From the NCBI GenBank assembly GCA_910592005.1, contig CAJVPP010001312.1, positions 1-20,934 on the forward strand: a stretch of 20,934 bases of DNA, given 5' to 3'. Below are positions 11,492-20,934 of the stretch, one piece after another. The DNA comes from Funneliformis mosseae (lineage: Eukaryota; Glomeromycota; Glomeromycetes; Glomerales; Glomeraceae). The notes beneath the pieces were generated by a model, which was not told where the DNA came from, made no database searches, and saw nothing but the letters and a program-made list of their open reading frames with translations. A program made the translations under genes and the position numbers. The stretch's first letter is position 1. Every line of letters starts with the position of its first letter.

Positions 11492-13215
11492 ATATAAACT
11501 AGAAACAATTATATTATCATATAGGAAAGTTTTAAGTTAAATAAATCTAACAAACTAATATGTTACAAAAAAAAAAAAAAAAATTTAATTAAAAATGTCG
11601 AAATCAATCAATATGATTGAGTTCAAAATCTCATCCGTTAATACGAAAGAAAGACAAATTTATGAGAATGAGAAAAGATGAACTACCTATTTGTTCAATA
11701 TTTTTGTTTTTGATTAAAAATAAAAAAATCGAGAAATTATGGCAAACAAAGGGACGAGAACCGGAAAAAGAAATAGAAAAAAAAAAAAAATGGTATGTAG
11801 ATTATTTTAATAGCACAATATTGTGAAGATGGGATAATAAGTAAAATGGGATTGTATTTGGCAAGAGAAAGAATGAGTCGAGAGAAATAAATTTTTTTTT
11901 TATTTTCTGATCACCAACACAATAAGTAAAAAGAGGTAAGTACTAAAACTTCGAAAGCCATGCTTAGTGAGTTTTTCTTAATGAAAATGATTTTAGCCAC
12001 AAAAATCAACGCGGAAATACATTTTACTGATTGATTAGATAATACAGGGATAGATTCCGTCAGTTATAGAGATTCCGAACTTTTTTCATGTCATCGTTCT
12101 GTCACAAACTAATTAGATCAAATAAATGGAGGGGTGATGAATAACGCACCAAAACCTTTCTTTTTATGTATAATATTTAGCTGATTATTCAAGTTAGACA
12201 CAAGTTTATGCTTTATTTATAGCTTGGCTTTGCTAAAGTATCGATTTGGTGTTGCCAGATGGCCGTGTAGGACTTACCCGTTTGGCTTGGGATGAATATT
12301 ATATACAAGATATTTTTTTATGATATTTTTAATATATTTAAATAAAGTAATTTATGTAACTTCACTTTATTTTTTAAATAAATAGAAAAATAAATATTGA
12401 AGGCATTCATGAGAAAAGAATAAGAGATTGGTGCAACTATTATATGCGTTTGATTTTTTTATTGTTTGATAAAATTTGTTAGAGACGAAACCGTTTAAAT
12501 TTTAGTCAAGATTTAAGGCTGTTTTTTTTTTTTTTTTTTCCTGTGGAATCCAACAAGCACCCGCGTGTCAAATAACGAAATTAATTTTGATTTCCAATGA
12601 ACAATCTGTAAAACCCAAAATCGCCTTTTGGTTTTTTACGGGAATGAATTATAAATTATTATTTATTAGGTCATTCGACAATCGTGCGACCTTGTGATGT
12701 AATGTAAAAAAAAGATGTGATCTGATAGATTATGCTGCGTCTGCGCTTTAGTAATCTTGTATTCATAACGATGATGTTTTAATCCATGGTGGTACTTTGG
12801 TGTCGGCTTCTAATTTCTAATTGTTACTGCGCACAACTCAATTTTTTTTTTCGGTTATTAAAATGAATTTATTTTAATAAATTTATAAATCAATTAAAAA
12901 ATATGAGAATTAACTATAACCAAAAAAAAATAACTTTTTTTGAAAATTTGCAAAATATTTGAACACGTGAAAGATCATATTTCTGACTGAATGAAAATTT
13001 TCAAATAAAGGAGGGCCGTTCTTTTTTTTATATTATGATTATTTGTATTTGGATAAGGAAAATCAAAGGTTTTCTCATAAAAGTAAACCATTATCTAATT
13101 ATAAATTTATCATCTGAAAACTCAAAAACTAACGAATAAATTTTAATGATTTTTTTTGCAATTACTAGAAGAAAATCTTGACAAAAAAAAAAAATTCTTT
13201 TTATCTTACTTAAGA
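11326..13215. other. Gene-poor spacer upstream of the glycosyltransferase
   Basis: This 1.9 kb stretch holds the promoter side of the glycosyltransferase and the 3' side of the small membrane protein gene. It contains a T(11)A(20)-type tract at about 11460-11491, other A/T homopolymers and ACACGTGA at 12963-12970. The section at about 12225-12300 is less AT-rich than its surroundings and has a short peptide-like open stretch (12237-12320). A chance open frame at 11617-11826 is low-complexity Lys-rich and unconvincing. I found no tRNA-like A/B box pair. Confidence 0.45.
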
Positions 13216-13965
13216 TCACTTATTAATTTCCAAGTCTCTAGGTTTACCAGATTTCAATTGATACCATTTCAATGAATTTCCTGCCGTACTGACGGCCCCT
13301 AAACTTGTCATTGCGACATGAAATGCGTCTTTAGTCGCAAAAGCTGAAGGCCCGGATGTGGCGAGAAGACCAAGTGACGTCACTAGAAACAAAAAAATTA
13401 TTTAAAAAACGATTTACTCCATTACGGTTTGGCATTTTTCAGATTAAATATAAGTGACGCGTACATGTGGCGATGTTGTAACCCATAGTATGATTTCCTT
13501 TATTAATAAGATATCTGAAGTAATGAACGAATCAAAGTAAGTGTTAAATATTTAACAAAAGAAAATTATTGTAATTTCAAGATCAATCGATTTTGATTTA
13601 CCCAGAAGCGGCATATGCTAACGCGATCACACCAGCTACTGCAGCCGTTTTTGGTTGATTCATATTCCGATGAGCGTACACGGCTCCCATTCCAGCTATC
13701 AAAATAAAAAGAAAAAAGACGTGAATATTAAAAGATCTCTAACGCTCGATCATTTAATCGATCGTTGCTTACAGAAGGCAGACATGAAATAATGAGGATA
13801 AGGATCCGCATGAGAACTCAATGTGGCCATTGCCGAGGATGCTTTTTCCCCTACAGATGCATTTGGATCAGGATGTTGAGCTGAAGCCTTTATTTCCGTA
13901 TTTTTAAATTGAGGTGTTGGCACATTGGCTTTAATTTCACCCGGTTTGGTGGAATCAGAAGTCAT
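13216..13965 (-). CDS. Small multi-pass membrane protein, probably TMEM14/UPF0136-like
   Basis: Exons on the minus strand are 13965-13773, 13695-13602, 13514-13465 and 13382-13216. They join in frame to 167 residues and every junction is GT-AG. Residues 1-57 are hydrophilic (rich in Lys, Pro, Ser, Ala). The rest is a compact glycine/alanine-rich membrane domain with about three to four helices: FSGMGAVYAHRN, TAAVAGVIALAYAASGYLI, GYNIATLTSLGLLATSG and HVAMTSLGAVSTAGNSLKWY. The spacing (glycine-rich first helix, short polar loops, a G-Y step before helix three, a short Lys-rich end) resembles TMEM14 proteins, which are small mitochondrial or ER membrane proteins. The match is by pattern only and could be wrong. 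The N-terminal extension is longer than is usual for TMEM14 (about 110 residues). Confidence 0.65.
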
Positions 13966-14118
13966 TTTATTAGAGGGATTGGATTAGGTCAAAACAAATA
14001 AAAAAATTAAAAATAAAAACGAATATAAAAAAGATTTGTTTCCTTGGGGAAAAAAATATGGTTCTTATATTACTTTAGAATCATAGCATTTGACATCATC
14101 CTTGTTGATAACGTAAAA

Positions 14119-14139
14119 ATCACGTGATGCAAATATTGG
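14119..14139. promoter_or_regulatory. CACGTG palindrome plus ATTGG (CCAAT) module
   Basis: A 10-base perfect palindrome ATCACGTGAT is followed six bases later by ATTGG. It would suit a bHLH factor next to a CCAAT-binding (HAP) complex. It lies on the side of the TMEM14-like gene. Confidence 0.45.
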
Positions 14140-14416
14140 TTTTACACGCGAAATCGACTACGGACCATCCTATAAAGGTTAAAAGGCGCATGATTATGAC
14201 TCGAAAATTATTCAATTTTTTAACTATTATGAGAGAGCTGTAATGATTATTTATTTTTAACTCCGAAGCAAAAACCAGCCTTTAAAAAGATTTTATAATT
14301 TGCAAAAGGGTAACGATAATAAAAAAATATTCCTTAAAAAATGACATTGATTTTATATTATATGGCGTACCGATCTGTCTGTAAATGCAAGGATTTTTTT
14401 TGTTTGTTTATGTAAT

Positions 14417-14433
14417 ATTGGTTAATCACGTGA
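14417..14433. promoter_or_regulatory. ATTGG (CCAAT) plus TCACGTGA module
   Basis: The same two motifs as at 14119-14139 occur here in reversed order, with ATTGG four bases before TCACGTGA, about 125 bases upstream of the SPT6 start codon. This is a usual distance for fungal CCAAT boxes. Confidence 0.45.
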
Positions 14434-14555
14434 CTGCACTTTTATTGCGGGATTTTCTACACCTACGTTACACATACTACAACATGTCAAGACCTCAAAT
14501 CCAATATTAACTCTAATTAAAAATCCCAAACAAAAATCATTAATTACTATTTACT

Positions 14556-17500
14556 ATGGAAGACGATCATATACAGTCCGGACAAAAAGGTTCCGATGAG
14601 GAACCCGGCGAACCAATTGACGAAGAAAATCGATTTACTTCTTCTTCTGAAGAAGAATCAACTGATTCCGAAGCCGCAAAAGAGATCGCAGATGGGTTCA
14701 TTGTTGATGAGGAGGAGGAAGAGGTGGAGGAAGAAGAAGTAGTAGTAAAGGAGAAGCGTAAAAAGAAGAAAAAGAAGAGTAAGAAGAGAAGACATGAATC
14801 TTCAGAAGACGATCTAAGCGAGGATGAGCTTGATCTGATCGAAGAAAACACTGGCGTGAAAATAGCTCGTAGTGAGGTGCATTATCTATTTCTTCATTAT
14901 TGGCTCCCTCATTATTATTTCATCATTAATATGATCTTTACCGTATCATTTAAAGCAAAAATTCAAACGCTTGAAGAGAGGAGTAAGGAATCCGTCTAAA
15001 GATGTTAAAAATATTTTTGATGAAGACGAAGAAGAAGTTTTGGAAGAAAACGAGGAGGATTTCGTCGTTTATGACGATGGGGAGGACTTCGTCCAAGGTG
15101 AAAGACACGCACCGACATTATTCGAAGAAGTATTTAATGATCTTGAGGAGAAATATGTATTTGCTTATGAAAAAATTGTAAGTTTATTAATTTATTGTTT
15201 ATCACGAATTATTAGCAAAACTTATCACATTTTGAAATTAATCTTTTAGGAGGAGCCACCTGATTTTAATATTGAAACATTGGAAAAAGTATTTAGCCCA
15301 GAAGCTTATTTAACCCGCAAAGACAAAGAGATAAAAACTACTGATTTACCAGAGCGTTTCCAAGTAAGTTTCTTTTTAGAGTTTCGCTGCTCGTCTTTAA
15401 AAATAATTTCTCAATATGTTAACTATATAAATTTGATCACTAAATTTTTTAGCTTCGACAAGAAATCATAGTGAATCGTAAACTTACAAGAGAAGAAATC
15501 AATCTAGCAACAGATAACGTAACAAAGTCTATTTCAGGATATCATGGAATTCGAGCTTCGTCGCATTTATATAAGGCCGTGAAAAATGTCTTATCATGTT
15601 TTGGTCAGGAATTTGTAGAAGTTCCATACATATGGACTTATAAAAAGGATTTGATTGCTAATTATGATGATGATCCCATATCAACGGTCCTTTCTCGAGC
15701 TGATTTATGGTATATTTTTGATCTCGAATATGATTTCAGAATCTTTTTGGAAAAGAGAGATCAGATAAATTCAGAAATTTCTAAGAATCATTCCCAGAAT
15801 TCTTACATATGTAAGATATTTTCAGAAGTAAAAGAGATCGATGAACTTTATGATTTGAACGTGTACATTAAATTTCAAGAAAGGAAAGGAACGATTAGTG
15901 TTCAGAGAGTTTCCCCAACTGAGGAGTTGCGCCGTAAGGGTATGGTATCAAAGAATGTTAAATATTTGGAATATATTCACAAGGGTCTCCTCAGGGTAGT
16001 TGACAAATTTGGAGTTCAAATTCCTTCATTCGTTCAAAGTCTCATTTCAGAAACAAAACTTCATCAGCCCGTTAACGAAAATTTGATTCCACTGGACATA
16101 ATACGACAATTCTATCCTGAAGCCAGAGATCCTGAAGAATTATTACAGCAATCCACGGAATTACTTGCCTATGAAATTTCACTTGATCCTATGTTTCGGA
16201 AATTTGTTCGTAATAGTTATATGCGAAATGGACTTTTGATTACTTCAGGTCCGTTGAAAGACGTACCTAGTAACAATGAGTGTTGGTCTTACTGTTTTTG
16301 GAATATACCAATCCAAAAAGCATTCAATATAGGTGCCGAGTTTGCTCGAATTCTATACCATAGTAATCAAAAATTGATAAATTTAACGTTTCAATTACGT
16401 GACGAAGAAAAGTTTTTGGAAACACTTAAAAATAACATTGTGAGTGATAATCCAAGACGGTTCGACCTAGAAACTTCACTAGCTTCAAATAGCCATGTCC
16501 AGTGGAATAAATATCGAATAGATGCTGTACATAAAGCATATAATGATATTTTACGACCAAATATTGAATCATGGATAATAGCAAAACTCAAAGTCAATGC
16601 CGAACAATGTATAATGGAGCAATGTATGCTCAATTTAGAAAGGAAGATTGATGTAAAGCCATTTAGAGCGTCAGACATGCGTAGAAGTGCAATACCTCGC
16701 GTTTTTGCATTATCATTTGGAGCCGGTGGAAGGGATAATGATACTTGTTGTGTGTACATCAATGAATATGGTAAAAAGATACATGAATGGTTCTGGCCTA
16801 TGCTCAAGGATTTAAACTCAAATGAAGGAAATGAATTCCTGAATGCTTTAGAAGAACACAACCCTCATATTATCGTCGTACGGTGCTATGATTTTAAAAC
16901 GAAATTTTTACTTCAGACCGTTAAGACTTTTGTACGTTATCACAACGAGAGAATAAATAATTCATCTGAAAAAGCTACCGTAACAGTTATTGATGATAAG
17001 GTTGCAATAGAGTATACCGCGTCAGAAATAGCGAAAAAGGAGTACCCAAAGTCGGTGGAATTATCTCGATATTGTACATCTTTAGCTAGAATGGTACAAA
17101 ATCCATTGATGGAACATCTTAGGCTTGGAGACAAAATAATGTCTATTAAGTTTCATCCTCTACAATCCTTTTTACCCGAAGAAAAACTTAAGGAAGCGTT
17201 AGATCGGGCATTCATAAATGTAGTTAACGAGGTGGGAGTTGATATCAACGATATATTACACGATGAGTTTAATGAGCCAAAACAGAGGGCTTTACATTAT
17301 ATTTGTGGATTTGGGCCTCGAAAGTCCATCTATTTAAAGCAATTAATATTCGGCGAGAATTACAAACCGCAGTTTGAACCATTTATCGATAGTCGATCTA
17401 TGTTGAAAGATATTCTGTCCGAACCAAAAGTCTTCCAAAATTGTGCTGGATTTCTAAGGATACGTCCTGATCCTAATGACCCATTAGATGACAGTCGTAT

Positions 17501-18903
17501 GGAATCATTAGACGACAGTCGTATCCATCCCGATTATTATGATTTGGCACGCAAATACTCTAGAAATACTCCTGACATGAATGATGCAATTTCTAATCAT
17601 AGGTATTTCTTAATGCAGTTAATCAAAAGAGAAAATAGGAATCCTTTTGGGGATAGGCGACGGGATTACGAGTTGCCAACAGTTGATCAAGTTTTCGAAA
17701 TGGTTACTAAAGAAACAAAAGATAGTTTATACCCAGGTCTCATTGTACCGGTAGTTGTCAGGTCCGTTACAACTGGTGCTTTAAGAGTTCGTCTTAGAAA
17801 CTCGGGGTTCGAATGTAACATTGGTTGGAATTATATAGATAAGAATAATAATATTGAAGAAGGTGATACATTCGACGCTTTAGTGAAGTCAATAAATAAG
17901 GAAGATTTTACTATCATATTGAGTTGTAAACCAAGGGACTTGGACACAGGAAATCATAGATCCTTCCGTAATGAAAAGTTTGAAGAATTCATTGATAGAG
18001 AAGCCAAAGAGAATTATCAACCTCCAGTAAAAGGTAAGTTTCTCCCAACATTTCGTTATTTGTTTTAACTAGCTAATATATATATACACATTTATATAAT
18101 TTTAATTCATAGTTAAGAAAATCAATCAGTATGTTTCGAAACCTAAGCCGAAACCACCACGACACATTTCTCATTCTTGCTTTGAAAGAGTATCCGCTTC
18201 AGAAGCCGAAGAAAAGTTATCTACTCAACCAAATGGATTCTACATAATTCGACCAAAGACTGATAATCCAGACAAACTTTCAATAACTTGGAAGATTTAT
18301 GATAACGTTTTTCGTCATTTTGGTAATTCGATATCATTTACCTTTCATTTTTTATCTTTTAAAAAAAAAAGTTTTCTTAAGTATTATATCTTGACAGATA
18401 TTATTGAAATTGGATTGGAACCTGGTCAAGAAGTTGGTCGCAGATTATTTGTGGAAGGCGAACAAAAGGAATATGAAGCCTTGGAAGAATTATTAGTCAC
18501 GTATATTGATGATACAAATGATTTTATTGATAAGTTGATAAGTCATCAAAAGTTTAAACCAACAGAGCGACAGTTGGATGAATATTTAGATATTTGTCTT
18601 CGAAATAATCCGAAATATACTGCATATGGATTTTACATGGATAATGCTAACCCTGGTTGTTTTTTTTACGGGTACAAATTTAGACCAGGAGCTCATATGT
18701 CGAAGATGGTATGTATTATTCATAATTGAGACTTGTTTATCAAACATCGTGGATTAAATCCTTGTAATTAATTTGTATATTAGCGGGGAATATTCAGACC
18801 TTATGGTTACCGTGTTGAAGAATTCCGCTTCCACAGTCTCGATGAAGTTGTGAACGGGATGAAACAAAAAATCTTAGAACGATACACTAATCGCAAACGC
18901 TAA
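14556..18903 (+). CDS. SPT6: Transcription elongation factor and histone chaperone Spt6
   Basis: Spt6 travels with RNA polymerase II, binds nucleosomes and restores chromatin behind it. Exons 14556-14876, 14956-15177, 15250-15363, 15453-18033, 18113-18322, 18398-18708 and 18784-18903 join in frame to 1292 residues. Order: acidic, Lys-rich N-terminus (1-200; acidic clusters and KKKKKKSKKRR), PERFQL then a helical core, a YqgF/RuvC-like domain from about 632 (RVFALSFGAGGRDNDT), helix-hairpin-helix around 832 (ALHYICGFGPRK; most homologues have CGLGPRK), an S1 domain at about 979-1050, and tandem SH2 at about 1097-1290, with the phosphate-binding Arg in FYIIRP but RPKT in place of the usual RPSS. 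It ends just after the SH2 pair, shorter than yeast Spt6 (about 1450). A duplicated LDDSR segment sits at residues 897-912. Some core stretches are divergent, so a second copy elsewhere in the genome is possible. Confidence 0.95.
17484..17531 (+). repeat. 24-base in-frame tandem duplication inside SPT6
   Basis: Two adjacent 8-codon units encode LDDSRMES and LDDSRIHP. The first 17 bases are identical except for GAT/GAC. Spt6 homologues carry a single LD-[ST]-x-R-IHP here, at the start of the conserved IHPxxYxLARK stretch, so the first unit looks like the extra one. Confidence 0.75.
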
Positions 18904-19712
18904 TTGCGTTATTTATTGTTTATCCGTCGTCGTTATTAATTTTTTTTTTTTTTAAAAAAAAAAATTTATCAATTTGCTTGGAAAAAAGAAAAACATAAAC
19001 ATTAGAAAAGGACTTTTTGTGATAGAACAAGGAAAACAAATGTATTACAGCAGTGGATAATAAAGAATATCCAATAAATTAAATAATTTCCGTATAATTG
19101 AGACGTTCTAATAATTACTTTTGTCGAATTTATCAGAATAATTAACATATTAATGCTAATTCTCTATTTGGAATTGCTCCCAGTTATAGAGATCTTGGCT
19201 TAAAGATGAAAGATACAAAATCTTATTTTCCGGATAGCCTCTCAAAATGCATTAAGCTCTTAATTTTAGTCAAAAATTTTCCCAATTTCATTATCATATA
19301 CACTCGATCAGAAAATTTGGAAATGATCAGCACATCTCTTTATCAAGTGCGAGATGTTTTTCCACTACGGAAATCAACATTTCTCTCTGTCATTATGTTT
19401 TGGGTGTTTTCGAACGTTTGATGGCAAATTTTAGGAGAATGCCGAATGGCTATAGCACCTAATTTCAGAAAAGAGAATCAATTGAACGTTTAGATTGGCG
19501 ATAACTTTTTCGTTTTTCAACTTTATTAACTTTATTTATTTAAAGGTTTACTTTGAGAGAGTGTGTGTATGCGCGATAGGGTCGATTACATTAAATTTTA
19601 GTAGAATTAAATCTCAATTTTAATCAATATATGACACTTTTGTACAAGAATTTACTTTAAATATTAATGTATCATTAACTCCTCTTTAATATCCTTTCCT
19701 TCCTCTTATATC
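18904..19712. other. Convergent spacer between SPT6 and the cytidylate kinase gene
   Basis: It must contain both 3' ends. It has a T(15)A(11)-type tract at about 18939-18964 and otherwise unremarkable AT-rich sequence with AATAAA-like stretches (for example near 19058). A chance open frame at 19206-19421 has no recognisable signature. I see no gene here. Confidence 0.5.
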
Positions 19713-20716
19713 TTACAAATCAATATCAATATTCTTTTCTTTAGCCCTTTTTAGAACTAATTCAACAATCTTATCAACTTGTTCCGTAACACTCATATCA
19801 CTAGAATCTAAGAATATAGCGTCATCGGCTTTTTTTAAAGGAGATATTTTTCTTTCATAATCACTCTTATCTCTTTTTTCCAAATCTTCTAATACTTTAT
19901 TAAAATCTATTATTTGCGAAATTCTCTTGGAATAAGATTGCTGTTGAAGTTCTTTAAAGCGACGAGTTGCACGAACTTTTGCTGAGGCTGTTACAAAAAT
20001 CTTTAGGTCGGCATTTGGAAGAATTACGGTGCCAACATCCCTACCATCCATTACAGTTCCTTTCGGCGATTTCCTTATTAAAGGTGTAATAGATGAAGTG
20101 GTGTGAGCTTCGTCGTATATTCCACTAGCTAAAGCGCGTTGCTTCTCTACTAACACATTCCGAACATCCGGATTTGATGCTATGCCAGATACGTTGTTCG
20201 TTACCTCCAGTGATCTAATTTCATCTGTTACGTCTTCTCCATTTAGGTAAACTAATGTTTGCGGTAATGATGAAGAGGAAGGCATAGAATGAGTGAGTGG
20301 TAAGGGAGGTGGCTCAGACGTTGTATGAAGATGAATATGAGAAGTAGCAGCTAATTGCGCTATTTTTGAAACATCTTCAAGTGAGGTTGGTGATAAGTTT
20401 TGACGAAGTGCTGCTAGCGTCACCTGGGCACCAACGAAAGAGAAAATGAAAGACAATTGAAGAGAGGAAGTAGTATGCAAATCAAAGAGAGAAATAAAGA
20501 AAAATAAACAAACAAAATCCATTACCGCTCGATACATGGCCCCTATTTTAGAAATTCAAAATTCGAATTCGAATTAAATTTCATAAATAATTATCTTGAA
20601 TTAAATACAAATGTCAATTTCATTAAAAAAAAAAATCACCTGAATCTATATATTCAAAATTTAATCGTTGGGCCGCCATTCTAGCAGTTGAACCTAATAA
20701 AAAAGTAAAGAAATAT

Positions 20717-20747
<31 letters not shown>

Positions 20748-20890
20748 TTCATCTTAAATGAGTACATGTTATGATTTTTACTTTTTCCAGACGCAGCGGG
20801 ACCATCAATTGCAAGTTGAAATAAATTTCTGTAAAAAATTTTATTAGATCTTTTAGTTAAATTATTACTTTTAACAAAATTAAAAATCAT
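19713..20890 (-). CDS. cmk: Bacterial-type cytidylate kinase with possible mitochondrial presequence
   Basis: It phosphorylates CMP and dCMP with ATP to give the diphosphates for nucleotide synthesis. Exons on the minus strand are 20890-20782, 20693-20640, 20542-20526 (only 17 bases) and 20423-19713, joining in frame to 296 residues. Residues 28-39 give the P-loop IDGPAASGKSST. YIDSGAMYRAVTLAAL follows at 51-66, then the NMP-binding insert typical of bacterial CMK (LNGEDVTDEIRSLEVT, 120-135), VMDGRDVGTVILPNADLKIF (184-203) and RATRR. This is the bacterial CMK family, not the eukaryotic UMP/CMP kinase. It is about 70 residues longer than usual: a Ser/Pro/His-rich insert at about 90-115, another at 160-182, and a basic N-terminus without acidic residues before Asp29. 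The start is the first in-frame ATG, 44 bases from the window edge. An acceptor-like TTTTTTACAG inside exon 1 (ending at 20829) leaves a further upstream exon possible. Confidence 0.88.
20526..20542 (-). other. 17-base micro-exon of the cytidylate kinase gene
   Basis: It encodes the end of the glycine codon plus AMYRA, part of the conserved DSGAMYRA motif. It is flanked by ...TAAAATAG on the acceptor side and GTAATG on the donor side. The conserved protein motif on both sides makes the exon secure. Confidence 0.8.
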
Positions 20891-20934
20891 GATTTAAAAA
20901 ATAATGTTTGCGAGGGATTTTTTTTTCACGTCAA

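Larger units (their letters stand above)
13966..14555. promoter_or_regulatory. Shared divergent promoter region of the TMEM14-like gene and SPT6
   Basis: The two genes are transcribed away from each other across 590 bases. The region holds two composite elements: ATCACGTGAT (14119-14128) with ATTGG at 14135-14139, and ATTGG at 14417-14421 with TCACGTGA at 14426-14433. One lies about 155 bases upstream of the TMEM14-like start and the other about 125 bases upstream of the SPT6 start. ATTGG is the complement of the CCAAT box. I see no TATA element that stands out from the AT background. Confidence 0.5.

Noticed and set aside
11617..11826. 69-residue Lys-rich open frame
   Set aside because: Low-complexity A-rich translation with no motif and no splice context.
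12760..12850. Possible C/D-box snoRNA (GATGATGTT word)
   Set aside because: No convincing D box or terminal stem was found at a suitable distance.
13373..13384. 12-base palindrome AGTGACGTCACT with a CRE core
   Set aside because: It spans the splice acceptor and first codons of the last exon of the TMEM14-like gene, where coding and splicing already explain it. A regulatory role inside the gene is unlikely.
14567..14851. Antisense Ser-rich open frame opposite the start of SPT6
   Set aside because: It mirrors the acidic and Lys-rich codons of SPT6 exon 1 and has no independent support.
16391..17134. Antisense open frames inside SPT6 exon 4
   Set aside because: Shadow frames of the strongly conserved SPT6 coding sequence.
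17801..17815. GGTTCGAA word resembling a tRNA B box
   Set aside because: It lies within the conserved S1 domain coding sequence of SPT6, with no A box or acceptor stem around it.
19206..19421. 71-residue open frame between SPT6 and CMK
   Set aside because: No recognisable domain; it lies in the convergent 3' spacer with ordinary AT-rich composition.

Overview
The window looks like nuclear DNA of a very AT-rich filamentous fungus. All six genes are split by short GT-AG introns (71-165 bases). Intergenic DNA is dominated by A/T homopolymers and decayed repeats. The gene set is eukaryotic: SPT6, a UBE2E-type E2, an F-box/JmjC protein. Composition, intron style and spacing remind me of a Glomeromycotina (arbuscular mycorrhizal) genome such as Rhizophagus. 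That is an inference from style; no marker gene proves it. I rebuilt the exons by hand from splice consensus, reading frame and family conservation, and every model joins in frame.

Layout. Bases 1-845: a 51-base minisatellite made of paired hairpins, flanked by GAGTC/GACTC-rich arms. 850-3890: an extremely AT-rich, gene-less desert. 4884-6019 (+): ubiquitin-conjugating enzyme of the UBE2E type. 6711-8518 (+): F-box plus JmjC protein of the JMJD6-like group. 8519-9362: convergent intergenic DNA with a poly-C/(CA)n tract and an (AAT)n tract. 9363-11325 (-): polytopic family 2 glycosyltransferase. 11326-13215: gene-poor spacer. 13216-13965 (-): small multi-pass membrane protein, probably TMEM14/UPF0136-like. 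13966-14555: divergent promoter region with two CACGTG boxes, each next to an ATTGG/CCAAT box. 14556-18903 (+): transcription elongation factor SPT6, with seven exons. 18904-19712: convergent spacer. 19713-20890 (-): bacterial-type cytidylate kinase whose inferred N-terminus looks like a mitochondrial presequence.

How the genes relate. These are independent housekeeping genes, not a cluster or operon. UBE2E and the F-box/JmjC protein could both touch ubiquitin or chromatin pathways, and SPT6 is a chromatin/transcription factor, but nothing in the sequence links them functionally. I see no clear undescribed system. The items most worth checking are the bacterial-type CMK (possible transfer and organelle targeting, a 17-base exon, an intron that is open and in frame), the hairpin minisatellite with CpG-type decay, the paired CACGTG/CCAAT modules, the recurring T(n)A(n) tracts, and a small in-frame duplication in SPT6. 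No tRNA, rRNA or CRISPR array was found.
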